Positions 9,565 through 19,541 of a stretch of 64,000 bases of DNA are shown piece by piece. A model generated the notes under the pieces. That model searched no databases, was not told the DNA's origin, and worked only from the letters and a program-made list of their open reading frames with translations. This DNA is from Gamarada debralockiae. Its lineage: Eukaryota; Ascomycota; Leotiomycetes; Helotiales; Hyphodiscaceae. The stretch is from NCBI GenBank assembly GCA_002803225.1, contig NXFV01000527.1:1-64000 (forward strand), read 5' to 3'. A program made the position numbers and the translations under genes. The stretch's first letter is position 1. Every line of letters begins with the position of its first letter.

Positions 9565-11067
9565 TTACACATTTTTACCTGGCCTCGTAACACCCCTTCC
9601 CCGATTAATCTGAACCATTTTATCCTCGCCCGCACTGACAATCCCCACACCATTATTCCAGCACACATCAAAGACCTGACTGCCCTTCTCCTTTTGCCTC
9701 TCGATAACATAAACTGGCTCTCCAACAATACCGCCTTCCTCCTTCGTGCCCTGTCTCGTGCTCCGCAAATCCCATACTCTGCATGTCCCGTCTGCGCTCG
9801 CTGAGACCAGACCCCAATTGCTCTCCGGATCTGGCGTGATTGCGTTGACGATGTTCTTGTGCCCTCGAAGTGTCATCACTTGTGTATTCTTTGCCTGTAC
9901 TCTAGGATCAAGGAGCGTGATGTGTCGTGCCATTGTACCTGTTGCTAGAAGCTGCGAGCTGATTCCCGGTAACGCGGTCAAAGATTTCAGTGCATGCATT
10001 GTCGTGCGTGTATCCACCAATGCTGAAGTTGTGAGATCGAAGGTCTTAACTGTATGGTCTTCAGATGCCGTATACGCGACAGTAGGATCGAGAGGATTGA
10101 ATATGATGGAGGAAACAGGGAAAGCGTGGGCGTTGATGAGGGAGAGAGGTCCGCGTTGCGGCGTGGAAGTCGAGGTCCCTGTCTTCCGGCGCTTGGTGCT
10201 GAGTGCTGATGGTAGAAGGGTTGCTGGAGCTACTGGCATTGATGCTGCGTCTGTGGTCCAGATTCCAATCTTCCCGTCTCCACTCGCAGACAGAATGCGA
10301 TTTGAAGGACCATGAACAGCAATTGAATATATGGGTTTCTCGTGGCCGTATAACTCCAACGTAGGCTCCAATTCTGCAGACATATGATCTTCATTCTCTT
10401 TGTATTTCCAAACTCTAATTGTTCGATCCATTCCAGCGGACGCGATCTGGGTGGTTGAAATGAATTTCGCAGATTTGACCGCTGCTGTGTGCCCTCCTGC
10501 GCTCGCTGGCGGCCCTGTAGCAACCGCCTGTCCAGATTTGTTCCATATCCGTAGTAATCCATCATAAGAACCTGATAATATTCTCTCCTGTCCCGAGACG
10601 ACCGTGCCATTTCCCCACATCCCTGCTGGTGATGTTGCGGACAGAACGTCCACCGAGCTCACCCAATCGTCGTGCTCGAATGATGCCTCGAAGAGAGGTG
10701 GTATCAAACTACGGACGTATTGTAGCTCTAGTGTGGTTTCGGAAGAAAGGCCTTTGGATGTGAGGTATTCGTCGAGGGTTGTGCGAAGGAGGGTTCCATT
10801 TATTAAGAAATCGAAGGGAATCGGCGTTTGGGTATCGAGCATATATTCGGAATTGAGGAGTTGCGAGAGACCATATCTGCGAAGATCTATTTGAAATTAG
10901 CCAAAGGGTTCGGTCAATCTGGAATGAAGAAGTGGAAGTTTCTTACTTAAAGAGACAAGGAGTTGTCTCTTCCCCTCTGGGAGCTCAATGTCTGGAGAGT
11001 TCGTGACAAAACGGACCTGGACATTTCCTTTCGGGGCGTCGACATCGCTCATTGTCACATCCATCAT
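9565..11067 (-). CDS. YTM1: Ribosome biogenesis protein YTM1 (WDR12)
   Basis: Component of the Nop7-Erb1-Ytm1 (PeBoW) complex needed for 60S ribosomal subunit assembly in the nucleolus. Exons 11067..10947 and 10886..9565 with a 60-nt intron (GTAAGA/AATAG) give 480 aa. The N-terminal NLE-type domain is visible ([20 protein letters not shown], then [10 protein letters not shown]), followed by about seven WD repeats with motifs such as [31 protein letters not shown] and [15 protein letters not shown]. It ends in the characteristic [10 protein letters not shown]. In-frame ATGs at 11067, 11064 and 11052 are all possible starts; 11052 (MSDVDAPKG) would shorten the protein by five residues. It is tandem with TYS1 on the same strand. 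Confidence 0.93.
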
Positions 11068-12239
11068 GGATATTGATCAACGAGTGCTTAAACGGAGAGG
11101 CGGTAGAGGTCGTTGTCGCGGGGCTGTGGATTGAACATTTTCAGTCGAAGTTTGAAAATAATTTACCGGTGGCGAGATGAACCGACAGTGCAATTTTAGC
11201 GGGCTGTCAGCCTTGCAGGTGGTTCGTAGCCTTGCCCATTGTCAATTCTCTGGTTCACAAATCACTAGGGGGTATCGGAACAATGATGGAGCGTACCTAG
11301 TTGAAGGGACAGATTAAACCGGAAATCAGTAAATGACAATCGTGAAGACGAGCATAGCGGTGCACATTGCCTCTATCCAGATGCCTTGCGCCGTAGAGGC
11401 TCCTGCTGCTGGGGCCGTTTAGACGTTGCAAAGCGTTAGGAACATGACGCTAACAAGGCAGTCTACGAAGCAAGCGCCGCCATTTGGGCAACAAATAGAA
11501 GAACGGCTCGAAGGGGCCCGAGGCTCCAAAAAGTGCAAGGGTTAGGTTAACCTATGAGGGTGAGATGCGTCACAGAGTCAAATAGTGAGAGACTTACTTC
11601 CGTATTGAACAATTCAAAAGTGTTAGCAGGTCTAGGAGGTACGGTGATATCTGGAGAAGACCGAAAAGCTGGGGAAGTCCGGAAAGCTGGAGAAGGCCGA
11701 AGACCTAGAGCCAACCTGTAGATATAAGGGAGGACTTGAACCATGGAAGAAAGGGCAAAGACTTTGGATTGAAGCTTTTGAAGCCTATTTTAGGCTAGTG
11801 CCATATGCACCTTAGTATTAGGGTTCTTATAACAACAAAAAGAATATCCATGAATTGATCATGAGACTGAAGCCGAACGAAACGGAGATATAGAAGTATG
11901 GTTCGGAGCTATATGACTTCGACTAGTGTCGTAGATTGGAGAATTTGGGAATCCGTCGCATGACATTCTCCACGTCTTTCTGGGCCTCGAGTAGGATTTC
12001 CATAATGTTTTGTGGTTTGGACAAGATGGTGACCGAGAGATTGCTTTTTGTTTGCGAAGTGTAAGGTTATAGACGATAGATATGTGGTCGATATCTGGAA
12101 AGTCGAGTGAGCCGAATTTTGCCCACTTCCTTAAGACTCCCGCGGGACGAGTGCAACTCCCTTGTCATTCGTCCCTCATTCGAATCCAGGAAAAAACGCT
12201 CTTTTTTTGCCGAACTTTCTGATCTGCCTCAACTACAGA
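11068..12239. other. intergenic, no gene seen
   Basis: Upstream of YTM1. A purine-rich stretch at about 11650-11710 repeats a short AAAGCTGGRGAAG-like unit two to three times. No convincing coding frame or RNA gene is visible. Confidence 0.45.
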
Positions 12240-12665
12240 TGTCTACAACCAATCTCCTGAATATCCCAATGCAATCCAGATAATCCATGTCACGGCGCAC
12301 TTCAAGATAACAGACAAGACAGTACTCCTATTAACTTAGAACAACAGATGAAGAAGAAGCTCCTGATGCACTACGCAGGGTTATCTCCAAGCTGCGCTAT
12401 AGGCCAATTAAACTAGCCACCCTCATTACGGGAGAGCCGTTACATCATTCCCCCCTCAAAAAAAGCTTGCCCTCAAGCGCCTTATTGTACATAACTCTTT
12501 TCTGAACTAGAGTCACTTGTTAGGGGCCACCCATTACTATTATACCCATCATTATCATCATTTATAGCCTGTATTAATAACTTCTTCCCTTGCTTTGTTT
12601 GTATATACACAGGTACCAGGCAGCTAGTAACCCAGTGATCTGATAAGCCACATCGTATACACTTC
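12240..12665 (-). mobile_element. Ty3/Gypsy-type LTR retrotransposon remnant
   Basis: Read on the minus strand: a frame with a canonical retroviral-type zinc knuckle, CIRCGLSDHWVTSC (CX2CX4HX4C, nt 12661-12620), runs to a stop near 12489. Then comes a polypurine tract (TTTTTTTGAGGGGGG, around 12450-12466) and directly TGTAACGG at 12444, a common start of fungal Gypsy LTRs. A plausible LTR is 12240-12444 (205 bp, TGT...ACA). Zinc knuckle, polypurine tract and LTR stand in the right order for a 3' end, but gag adjoins the polypurine tract, so pol is missing. It is an internally deleted or non-autonomous remnant. The left limit is a guess from the TGT/ACA ends. Confidence 0.6.
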
Positions 12666-13132
12666 CCTTACTTTCAATATTCTTTGCATAGCTAAAGGAA
12701 AGTTGATTGTGTATAAGGAAGGGGGAAAGGAACAGGAGAGACATTGCTAATATCAATTAAGTTAATTATACTAATATCTATTAGTTTGGGATAAGAGGGT
12801 TTCAGATTATATAAGGCATACGTAAGGGCTAGAGGACTAGACAAAGAGAACCCAAAAGGACTAGAACTAAAGCTGCTCATTTATATAACTTTAATAATAA
12901 TTTCTAAATTAGCAAAGTAGTACTGGACCTGGGAGTTGATACCTAAGGGCTAACCCTAATCTTAAGTAATCATCGGAGCTTTTATCGTAAGTTCCGGAAC
13001 TTTGCTTAATTTAAACAGATTCGCTAAAAAGGGTATGGCTTCGCACAGAGTTTTTCGGCTTCTACATTAAAGCATTGTTATTAAAGCTGACCGAGCTCAG
13101 GCATTGCCATTTCCTTCCAGCGACCAACGAGA
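12666..13132. other. AT-rich DNA, probable retroelement remains, and DHA2 upstream region
   Basis: Very AT-rich DNA continues to about 13000, with no intact frame. It probably belongs to the decayed retroelement to its left. The last ~130 bp are the leader of the DHA2 transporter. Confidence 0.4.
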
Positions 13133-15027
13133 ATGGGTGAAGAGAAAAATCACGAAGCCAAAGCTGAAACTATAGCTGTGGTTGTCGCAGCACCACTGGC
13201 AACAAATAAGAAGATTGAAAAGAGCCAAGAAACCTCAGATGTTGAAATCCTTCAAGCTAGTACTTCTTCGCAAAGTTGGGATGCAGCAGACGAGTCAATG
13301 ACATACCCAAATGGTCTACAGTTTGGCATTATCTCAATATCTCTGTGCCTCTGTGTCTTTCTCGTTGGTCTAGTAAGTCACAAACAATCCAATTCTATTC
13401 TTTGAATGGCCGACTTAGACTTCAATAGGATGTGACCATCCTCACTACCGCAATACCGCGGATCACAGACGAATTTGGATCAGTTAACGATGTTGGCTGG
13501 TACGGCGCTACATTGTAAGCTCTCTAGGTATCAATCAGAAGGAGATGCATATGCTTAATCTTCACAGTCGGTTGATGTCATGTATATCGCAACTTTCGCA
13601 AGGCAAGCTCTTCAACAATTATCATGTGAAATGGGTATTCCTGGTCAACATAGCAATCTTCGAGATAGGTATCCTTATCTCTGGGTTGGCGCCAACTTCT
13701 CTTATTTTTATCATTGGGCGGGCAATAACAGGCCTTGGCTTTTCCGGGATTAGTCAAGGCTGCCTAGTGTATGAGTCCTACTACTGCCTTCCGTTCAATC
13801 TTTCAAGACTAATTGTGAGCTATCTAGTATCATTGCGATGTCAAGGCCACTGCAGCAGCGACCAACTTACATCGGGCTAATCAATGCCAGTGAGTTCTTC
13901 GCGACCGCTGTCGCTCCGCTGATTGGTGGAGCACTCACTTCTACCTTGTCTTGGAGATGGTGTTTCTATATCAACATCCCGACCGCCGCTGTACCAGCAG
14001 CAATCATACTATTAATTTTGAAGTTACCAAGTCGAGGCACTGAAAGTCACAAGAGCCAGAGACAAAAGCTTCGCGAGCTAGATATACTAGGTTTTGTATT
14101 TTTTGCACCCGCGGTTTTCTGCTTACTCCTAGCTCTTCAATGGGGCGGCTCGACGTACAGTTGGAGCAATGGGCGTATAATTGCACTTTTTATCCTGTCG
14201 CTGATCCTTTTCAGCGTTTTCTGTTTTGTTCAGATACAAAAACAAGATGAGGGCATGCTTCCCCCACGTATTGTCAAAAAAGGCACCATTGTGATTGCAG
14301 CGGTGTACAGTCTCTCTCTTTCAGCCTCTCGCGCTATTGTCCAATACTATGTGAGCTAGTGTGGCTCTTTATGGAAACTAAAGGCTAATGCTTGTGATAG
14401 CTCCCAATATGGTTTCAGACAGTTCGAAACGTCTCGCCCCTTCAATCGGGAATTAACACCTTGCCCCTAGTCATCGCGGTTCTCACCTTTGCTGTCCTGG
14501 CTGGATGGATTATATCTTATATGGGATCCTATGCACCAGTCATGATCTCTGCTAGCCTTTGCGTTGTGATCGGAGTAGCCTTGATGACAACTTTCACGAC
14601 TACTTCGCCGCAAGGACTATGGATCCCGCCACTCATTCTGCTTGGGATCGGTACAGGTAGTGGCATATCCACTCCGTCTATAGCGGCGCAGACTGTGTTG
14701 GATATGAACGACACATCGATTGGCATGGCCATTATAAACTTCTCGGAAGATATCGGTGAAGCGGTGTTCATTAGCATCGCTCAATCCATTTTTCTCAATC
14801 GACTATTGAGTAGTCTGGGCACAGATGCGCCGCGATTGGATCCATCGAGCATTGTTAAACTTGGCGCTACAAATCTTAATGATATGATTTCTTCACAGGA
14901 CTTAGCTGGGGTCAAAGAATCATACAATCAGGCAGTGAAGAGCGCCTTCTACTTAGCAGTGTCTTTGGCTGCATGCATGGGGACAGCGGGATGCGTGATG
15001 AGGAGGCAATCAATTAGACCAGGATAA
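13133..15027 (+). CDS. MFS drug:H+ antiporter, DHA2 (14-TM) family
   Basis: Five exons: 13133..13372, 13429..13514, 13568..13768, 13828..14350 and 14401..15027. All introns are 50-59 nt GT-AG and phases agree, giving 558 aa. After a ~70-residue hydrophilic N-terminus come the family motifs: LDVTILTTAIPRITDEFGS, KWVFLVNIAIFEIGILISG, GRAITGLGFSG, WRWCFYINIP (a DHA2 hallmark), QYYLPIWFQTVRNVSPLQSG across the last splice, and GIGTGSGISTPSIAAQ. Members export toxins, fungicides or secondary metabolites at the plasma membrane. No biosynthetic backbone gene lies in the window, so the substrate is unknown. The gene seems intact, although it sits between retroelement remnants. A short copy of its own 3' end follows it. 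Confidence 0.88.
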
Positions 15028-15051
15028 GCAGCATTATTAGAGAGCCTGCTC

Positions 15052-15090
15052 TGAAGATCGCTTTTTACTTAGCTGTGTCTTTGGCTGCAT
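15052..15090 (+). repeat. duplicated scrap of DHA2 3' coding end
   Basis: Bases 15052-15090 match 14936-14974 (the penultimate helix of the transporter) at 35 of 39 positions, including the 14-base block GTGTCTTTGGCTGC. The copy lies 25 bp beyond the stop codon. It looks like an ancient partial tandem duplication or a displaced former C-terminus. Confidence 0.7.
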
Positions 15091-15130
15091 ACTTGTTATA
15101 TGGATATGTAACAGCTACAGGTAACTGGCG

Positions 15131-15417
15131 TGACAGCACTACGTATTGGGATCTCACGCATTGAAGACCCTACGCAGTAAATGCTGGATTGAAGAAAATA
15201 CTAAACTAAGGAGAGAAGGAAAAGGTTCTGTAAGTACACGAAGTCTAATATAACTCCAGGATGCGCTAGCCAGGCTAGCGCGTGGTCCACGCGCAATCGA
15301 CGTAATCAATCGGAAAATCCTGAGTACATGTGACCTAAGTGAGGGTTCTTACAATTATAAGAACCACATAACAAATCGCCAGGGCTAAGGTCAGGTGACA
15401 AGTCGCCAGAACTGTCA
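15131..15417 (-). mobile_element. solo-LTR-like dispersed repeat, copy A
   Basis: This 287-bp element has TGACAG...CTGTCA ends and is matched by an inverted copy at 59262-59519. Shared blocks include ATCTCACGCATT, AAGGAGAGAAGGAAAAGGTT and the terminal GCCAGAACTGTCA. Inside lie two near-perfect short hairpins (GCGCTAGCC/GGCTAGCGC and GCGTGG/CCACGC). Size, TG...CA ends and dispersion fit a solo LTR, Copia-like by appearance. No clear target-site duplication was found. Confidence 0.6.
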
Positions 15418-15651
15418 CACATAGCTGCATTTCCATGCTTCGGGTTTCGACACCCTCCCACTTTCGAAGGTAGATAAGTAATCGTCCGCAACTGAAAGGA
15501 ACTCCTAAATATATATTTGGAGCCGAGTTCCGAGATGCTGCATTCTTACTCTCTTGATCGAAAAAAACTTCGACTTAAAGCTTAAGGCCGTCTGTTCAGC
15601 CCAGCGAGAAAGCCGAAGGTAAACAAGAACAGTATGTAGAGCCCTGAAAAC

Positions 15652-17336
15652 ATATCCGACGATATCGAAGCAACCCCCAAGCGCTCGTGACCTCCGACCT
15701 TAAGGGGCAAGTAGCAGACGAAGGCTATGAGCTCTTCGAAGAAGGCACCAGCACAACTGTCATCTCTCAAGAAGTCAGCGATGCCGTTCGCCGCAAGATC
15801 GACCTCCATCTCCTCCCCCTGATGTGCTTCGTATATGGCTTCATCTATGCCGACAAAGTCGCCATTGGATGCGCTGTGCTCTTCAAATTTCGATCCAATC
15901 TAGAATTGGTGGATGACCAATATTCATGGGCTATTTTGATGTTTTATTTTAGGCATCTAGCTGTGCACTATTCAGCAAACTATCTGTTGCAGAGGTATCG
16001 GCCGGCGAAGCTGCTTAGTGGCGCTGTCTTTGTTTGGGGGATTTTGATGCTTACGTGAGTTCTACCCTTCCAACCCATTCCAGCCTAAAGTGAGTTTGCT
16101 CACAATTCGGGGATTGGAGCAATCTTTGGTCGAGAAATTTGCTAGTCTCATAGTCATTCGTTTCTTGCTTGATGTCTCCGAATCTGTCGTCTCTCCAGCT
16201 TCGTTCTGTATATCTCAATGTTCTACACCCGCCACGAGCAAGTCTTCCCCACTATGCTGTGGGCCGCCATGCAAGGCAGCTTCTCCAATCTTGCGTCCCT
16301 CTTGTCCTTTAGTATCGGTCACATCATCAACACTGCATTGAAACCAGTAAGCAACATTCCCTCAAAGCCTAAGTCTCAAACCACTGACCTGAAAATTTCC
16401 AGTGGATGTACATTTTCCTCGTCCTCGGCCTCCTCAGCATCATTGCCGGAACAGCCTGGTTCTTTCTCATACCCAAAACACCCAACAAAGCCAGATTCCT
16501 AACACACGAAGAGCAAGTCATCGTCGTCCAAAGCGTCGCAGAGAATATGATGGGCGTCAAGGGTTACCAATGGAAGTACTACCAAATGTGGCACGCAATC
16601 AAAGTTCCCAAGACCTGGCTTCTGCTCGCTTTCGTTCTGTTCACTCAACTCCCGAATGGTAGACTCCATAGTTTCGGCTCACTTGCAATCTCTGGCTTTG
16701 GATTCGACAGCTTCCGTATTCTACTGATTGGCCTCCCGTCATCGGTGGCAAGTGCGGGAAGTAGGATCGTATGGGGATACTTCTCGATGAAGCATGGAGA
16801 CTTGCGGACCTGGGGAATGATTGTGCTACTCATCCCTTGCTCGAATTGCGGCGGTCTCGATTGGGACGGATGCCAACAAATATGGTAGACTTGCTGCATA
16901 CTGGCTCATCAACTCTTGCGCAGTGACGTGAGTAGTCACATTACCATCCCACTTGGTACGATAAGTGCACGTGGACTGACTATACAAAATAGCCATTTGC
17001 CTAACCACTATAAGTCAAAAAGTGGCCGGCATCGCAAAGCGAGTCATAACCAACACCATGCTCTTCATCACCTTCGCCGCAGGCAACATCGCATGCCCGT
17101 TTTTCTTCCGCTCTCAAGATGCACCAGAATATGTCCTGGCAATCACAGTCATTCTCGTCTGTCTCTGCGTGGTACTCGTCTGCGCCATCTTGTTGCGAGT
17201 ATATATTATGGAGAATGCCAGAAGGAACAGACAATTCGGAATCCTGGAGACCACAGAGGAAAAGCTTGACGGAATGAGACTTGGTATGCATGATAAGACG
17301 GCTTTGGAGAATGTGGATTTCAGATATGTGCTTTGA
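15652..17336 (+). pseudogene. Broken MFS transporter of the ACS (Dal5/allantoate permease-like) family
   Basis: Successive pieces read as an ACS-family anion:cation symporter: RRKIDLHLLPLMCFVYGF, then DDQYSWAILMFYF, SLIVIRFLLDVSESVVSP, FYTRHEQVFPTMLW, FLIPKTPNKARFLTHEE, LAISGFGFDSF, and NTMLFITFAAGNIACPFFF ending at 17336. They cannot be joined into one frame. There is a shift near 16204, another near 16845 and a third around 16990-17020 even after allowing the introns at 16056-16092, 16350-16401 and 16928-16992. The expected N-terminus reads SDDIEATPKRS from an ATA at 15652, where an ATG would be expected, and it too is out of frame with the next piece. Start loss plus several frameshifts make this a decayed gene. 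Sequencing error alone would have to be repeated several times. Confidence 0.75.
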
Positions 17337-17586
17337 GTCGGACGATGCAATCATGGCATAGGACATAGACTCAGCTAAAGGCGCTAATCACAAGCTTGTT
17401 GGGATTGTGGCCACCAGAATCTTAAGTGTCAAGCCTGTACATAAATTTGAATCTCACCACAATACCAATACCCGAACCTCGAGGTCATGCCAAAACTTAC
17501 CCATAGGACTGGAAAGTCAGCCCCCCCCCCCATCATGGAACCACCCAGAAATATCCCGCGATTGATTTGGGTCAAAGATGTATTGC

Positions 17587-17858
17587 TCACACGCTCAAAC
17601 GAATTTTGTCATTAAAGTCGTTATTGCAATAGACATCAACCCTGTCCGCATAACTTAGGCCTGTGTCCTCAATATTGAGTGTCTGGTCTAGAACATCGCC
17701 ATTCAAAACCAAGATGACCTCCCTCACATCCTCTATCTCTACCGGCTTCGCAACTCGAATTGCAAGGAAGCGAGTTCGTGAACGGGCCGGTCGCGGTCAA
17801 TAGTAACCAGAGTACCTTCAGAGCTCCACTGAGTCTTCAGATCCAATCGAAGCTTGGT
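17587..17858 (-). other. possible detached C-terminus of the 2EXR gene (SUMO-like fold)
   Basis: Directly downstream of the stop at 17859 the same strand stays coding-like. One frame reads EGTLVTIDRDRPVHELA. A second frame then reads EIEDVREVILVLNGDVL, NIEDTGLSYADRVDVYCNND and ends at a TGA at 17587-17589. The pattern (strand, LxxNGxxL, then GLxxxDxVDV) resembles a ubiquitin/SUMO-like domain. The broken 2EXR paralogue at 19.5 kb has the matching NAILVPNGDILDPK segment. It is either an unrecognised last exon or a tail lost to a premature stop and a frameshift. Confidence 0.45.
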
Positions 17859-18941
17859 TTACGAGTATTCAAACGTCGATTGCTGATCGATGTATCTCTC
17901 CCTTGCCTGGTCGAGATCGGCTTTCTTCCGGGACGTTGTGATGATGCGCCGGTCAATCTTAGGAATCGGTCGCCAGCCATATCCCCCCATGTCCATCAGG
18001 CGCCACCGTGCCCGTCTAAGAAGTTCCATCTTCGCCACCACTTGACCCATGCCACGGCGCCTATATTCCTCCTGGTGTTGGTTGAACCATTCGTCGTGAA
18101 GTGGGTGATATTGGGACCTATTATAGGTATCTAAGGCTGAGTCCATGTCGAAAACATCCATAAAGACTAGATCCTCACAGTCTCTGAAGCGGTGTCGTCG
18201 AGCAACAGTGGTGAGTGTCTCCAGTGTAAAGAAATACCTCAAATGCTCAGCAAGCTCTTCTTCATATCCCCTTGGAAAATGGATGTGAGAGTAAGAGGGA
18301 GGCGTGAATAAGGCTAGGTGCTTCACTTTCCAAGTATCGTGTTTCGGCAAGTCTGCGGGCGTGAATGAAAGTCGACCCTCACCATAACCCCAGTCCAAGT
18401 AAAGAGTGTCGAGTTCAAAATTGAACCATGTCTCGGGAAAGGCCCCGCGGTCTCCGAATGCCCGCTTGTAGGCCTTAGAGGCCACATACCGTGACTCTTG
18501 GCAGACGTATAGCAGTACCGGAGCAGTACATTGCGATCTGAATTTACGGCAAGTGTAGCCATCAACCCCGGCTTTCCCAGCATCGTAAGAGAATATGCGG
18601 CGAGATACGTTCAACACACAAGACTCAAGGTATACGATACGAGGTCCAGGCAGTGCCTCCTTCCATATCATGAACCGGAGCTCTATCGGCAGATCACCGA
18701 ATCGTGGAAACGACGATGTGGACTCAACGGAAAAAGTAGCACGAGACCGTTCGTGGTCAGGTAGCCGGGGTCGAACATCAACGATGCGGGTGATGTCAAG
18801 GCCAGCACCGCACTCACGACAGAATCTGGCAGACCATAGAGACTCCACATCGCAATTAACACAATATATGGCCTTTTTTTCTTCATCTTCAGGCAGACAC
18901 CAGTACGGGTCATATTCGTCGTAAGCGATGCGTTCCGCCAT
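17859..18941 (-). CDS. 2EXR-domain protein with N-terminal zinc ribbon
   Basis: A 360-residue frame from the first ATG. Residues 27-47 contain CVNC and CREC, a zinc-ribbon-like pair. From about residue 78 the fungal 2EXR domain is clear: FPRFGDLPIELRFMIWKEAL, then GPRIVYLESC, PVLLYVCQESRYVA and WFNFELDTLYLDWG. The C-terminal third is Arg-rich with PKIDRRIITTS. 2EXR proteins are abundant in filamentous ascomycetes, with no established biochemical role. The stop is probably premature relative to the ancestral protein, because coding-like sequence for a SUMO-like domain follows out of frame. A broken paralogue lies next to it on the same strand at 19.5-21.1 kb. Confidence 0.75.
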   Translation of the reverse strand: MAERIAYDEYDPYWCLPEDEEKKAIYCVNCDVESLWSARFCRECGAGLDITRIVDVRPRLPDHERSRATFSVESTSSFPRFGDLPIELRFMIWKEALPGPRIVYLESCVLNVSRRIFSYDAGKAGVDGYTCRKFRSQCTAPVLLYVCQESRYVASKAYKRAFGDRGAFPETWFNFELDTLYLDWGYGEGRLSFTPADLPKHDTWKVKHLALFTPPSYSHIHFPRGYEEELAEHLRYFFTLETLTTVARRHRFRDCEDLVFMDVFDMDSALDTYNRSQYHPLHDEWFNQHQEEYRRRGMGQVVAKMELLRRARWRLMDMGGYGWRPIPKIDRRIITTSRKKADLDQARERYIDQQSTFEYS

Positions 18942-19541
18942 GGAATCGAGTTGGGAGGAGTTCGAGGGAGTCGAGGGATTTGAAAGGACGTTCAGATCGT
19001 GCCTCTAGTTGGCCGATATGGCAAACGGTGGAATATTCTTGGAATCTCGGTGTTGGAGAGAGAGTTGGAGATTGATTGTCGGGATGTGTTGTTGCGGCTT
19101 GTTTTTGTTGGCTCTTTAGAGGAAGCCCCCGCGATGAAGCAGGGGTTGATGACTCAAGTAATTCAGAGGGGGGGAACGCCAAAATATCGCGAGAACACGT
19201 GGTCGCAGGGCATCCAGGCAACAGCTTTCTTCAATAGTGCCTCGAGATGCTATTTCGGTTCTTTATGCCAGGTTGGGCTCGAATAGATGAGTATAATGTC
19301 GCTGCTGAGAGAAGGTTAGGTTATCAGGTAGAAAGGGAAGAAGTCACGATGTTGTTTTCAAAGGAGGGAGAAGCTGTGATGCCGATGTTGGGCTAAGAAA
19401 GAAGTGCAAGCCTCCTTTCTAGAATAATTAATAGTTACGGGGATCGTCGCCGACCGTTGGAAAATGGCCTAAACTCCTCCTACTCTATCTCAATCGCACT
19501 GGTGATTGAGCCCATTACTTCACAATAAACTCCACCATATC
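18942..19541. other. intergenic between 2EXR paralogues
   Basis: About 600 bp that must contain the 2EXR gene promoter. Short open frames on both strands show no family motif. No repeat or RNA gene is seen. Confidence 0.45.

Noticed and set aside
9746..10315. 189-codon plus-strand frame inside YTM1
   Set aside because: Antisense shadow of WD-repeat coding sequence.
13133..17336. secondary-metabolite cluster suggested by two MFS transporters
   Set aside because: No polyketide synthase, peptide synthetase, terpene synthase or tailoring enzyme nearby.
17520..17531. run of C bases as an assembly gap marker
   Set aside because: A simple homopolymer; no sign of a join.
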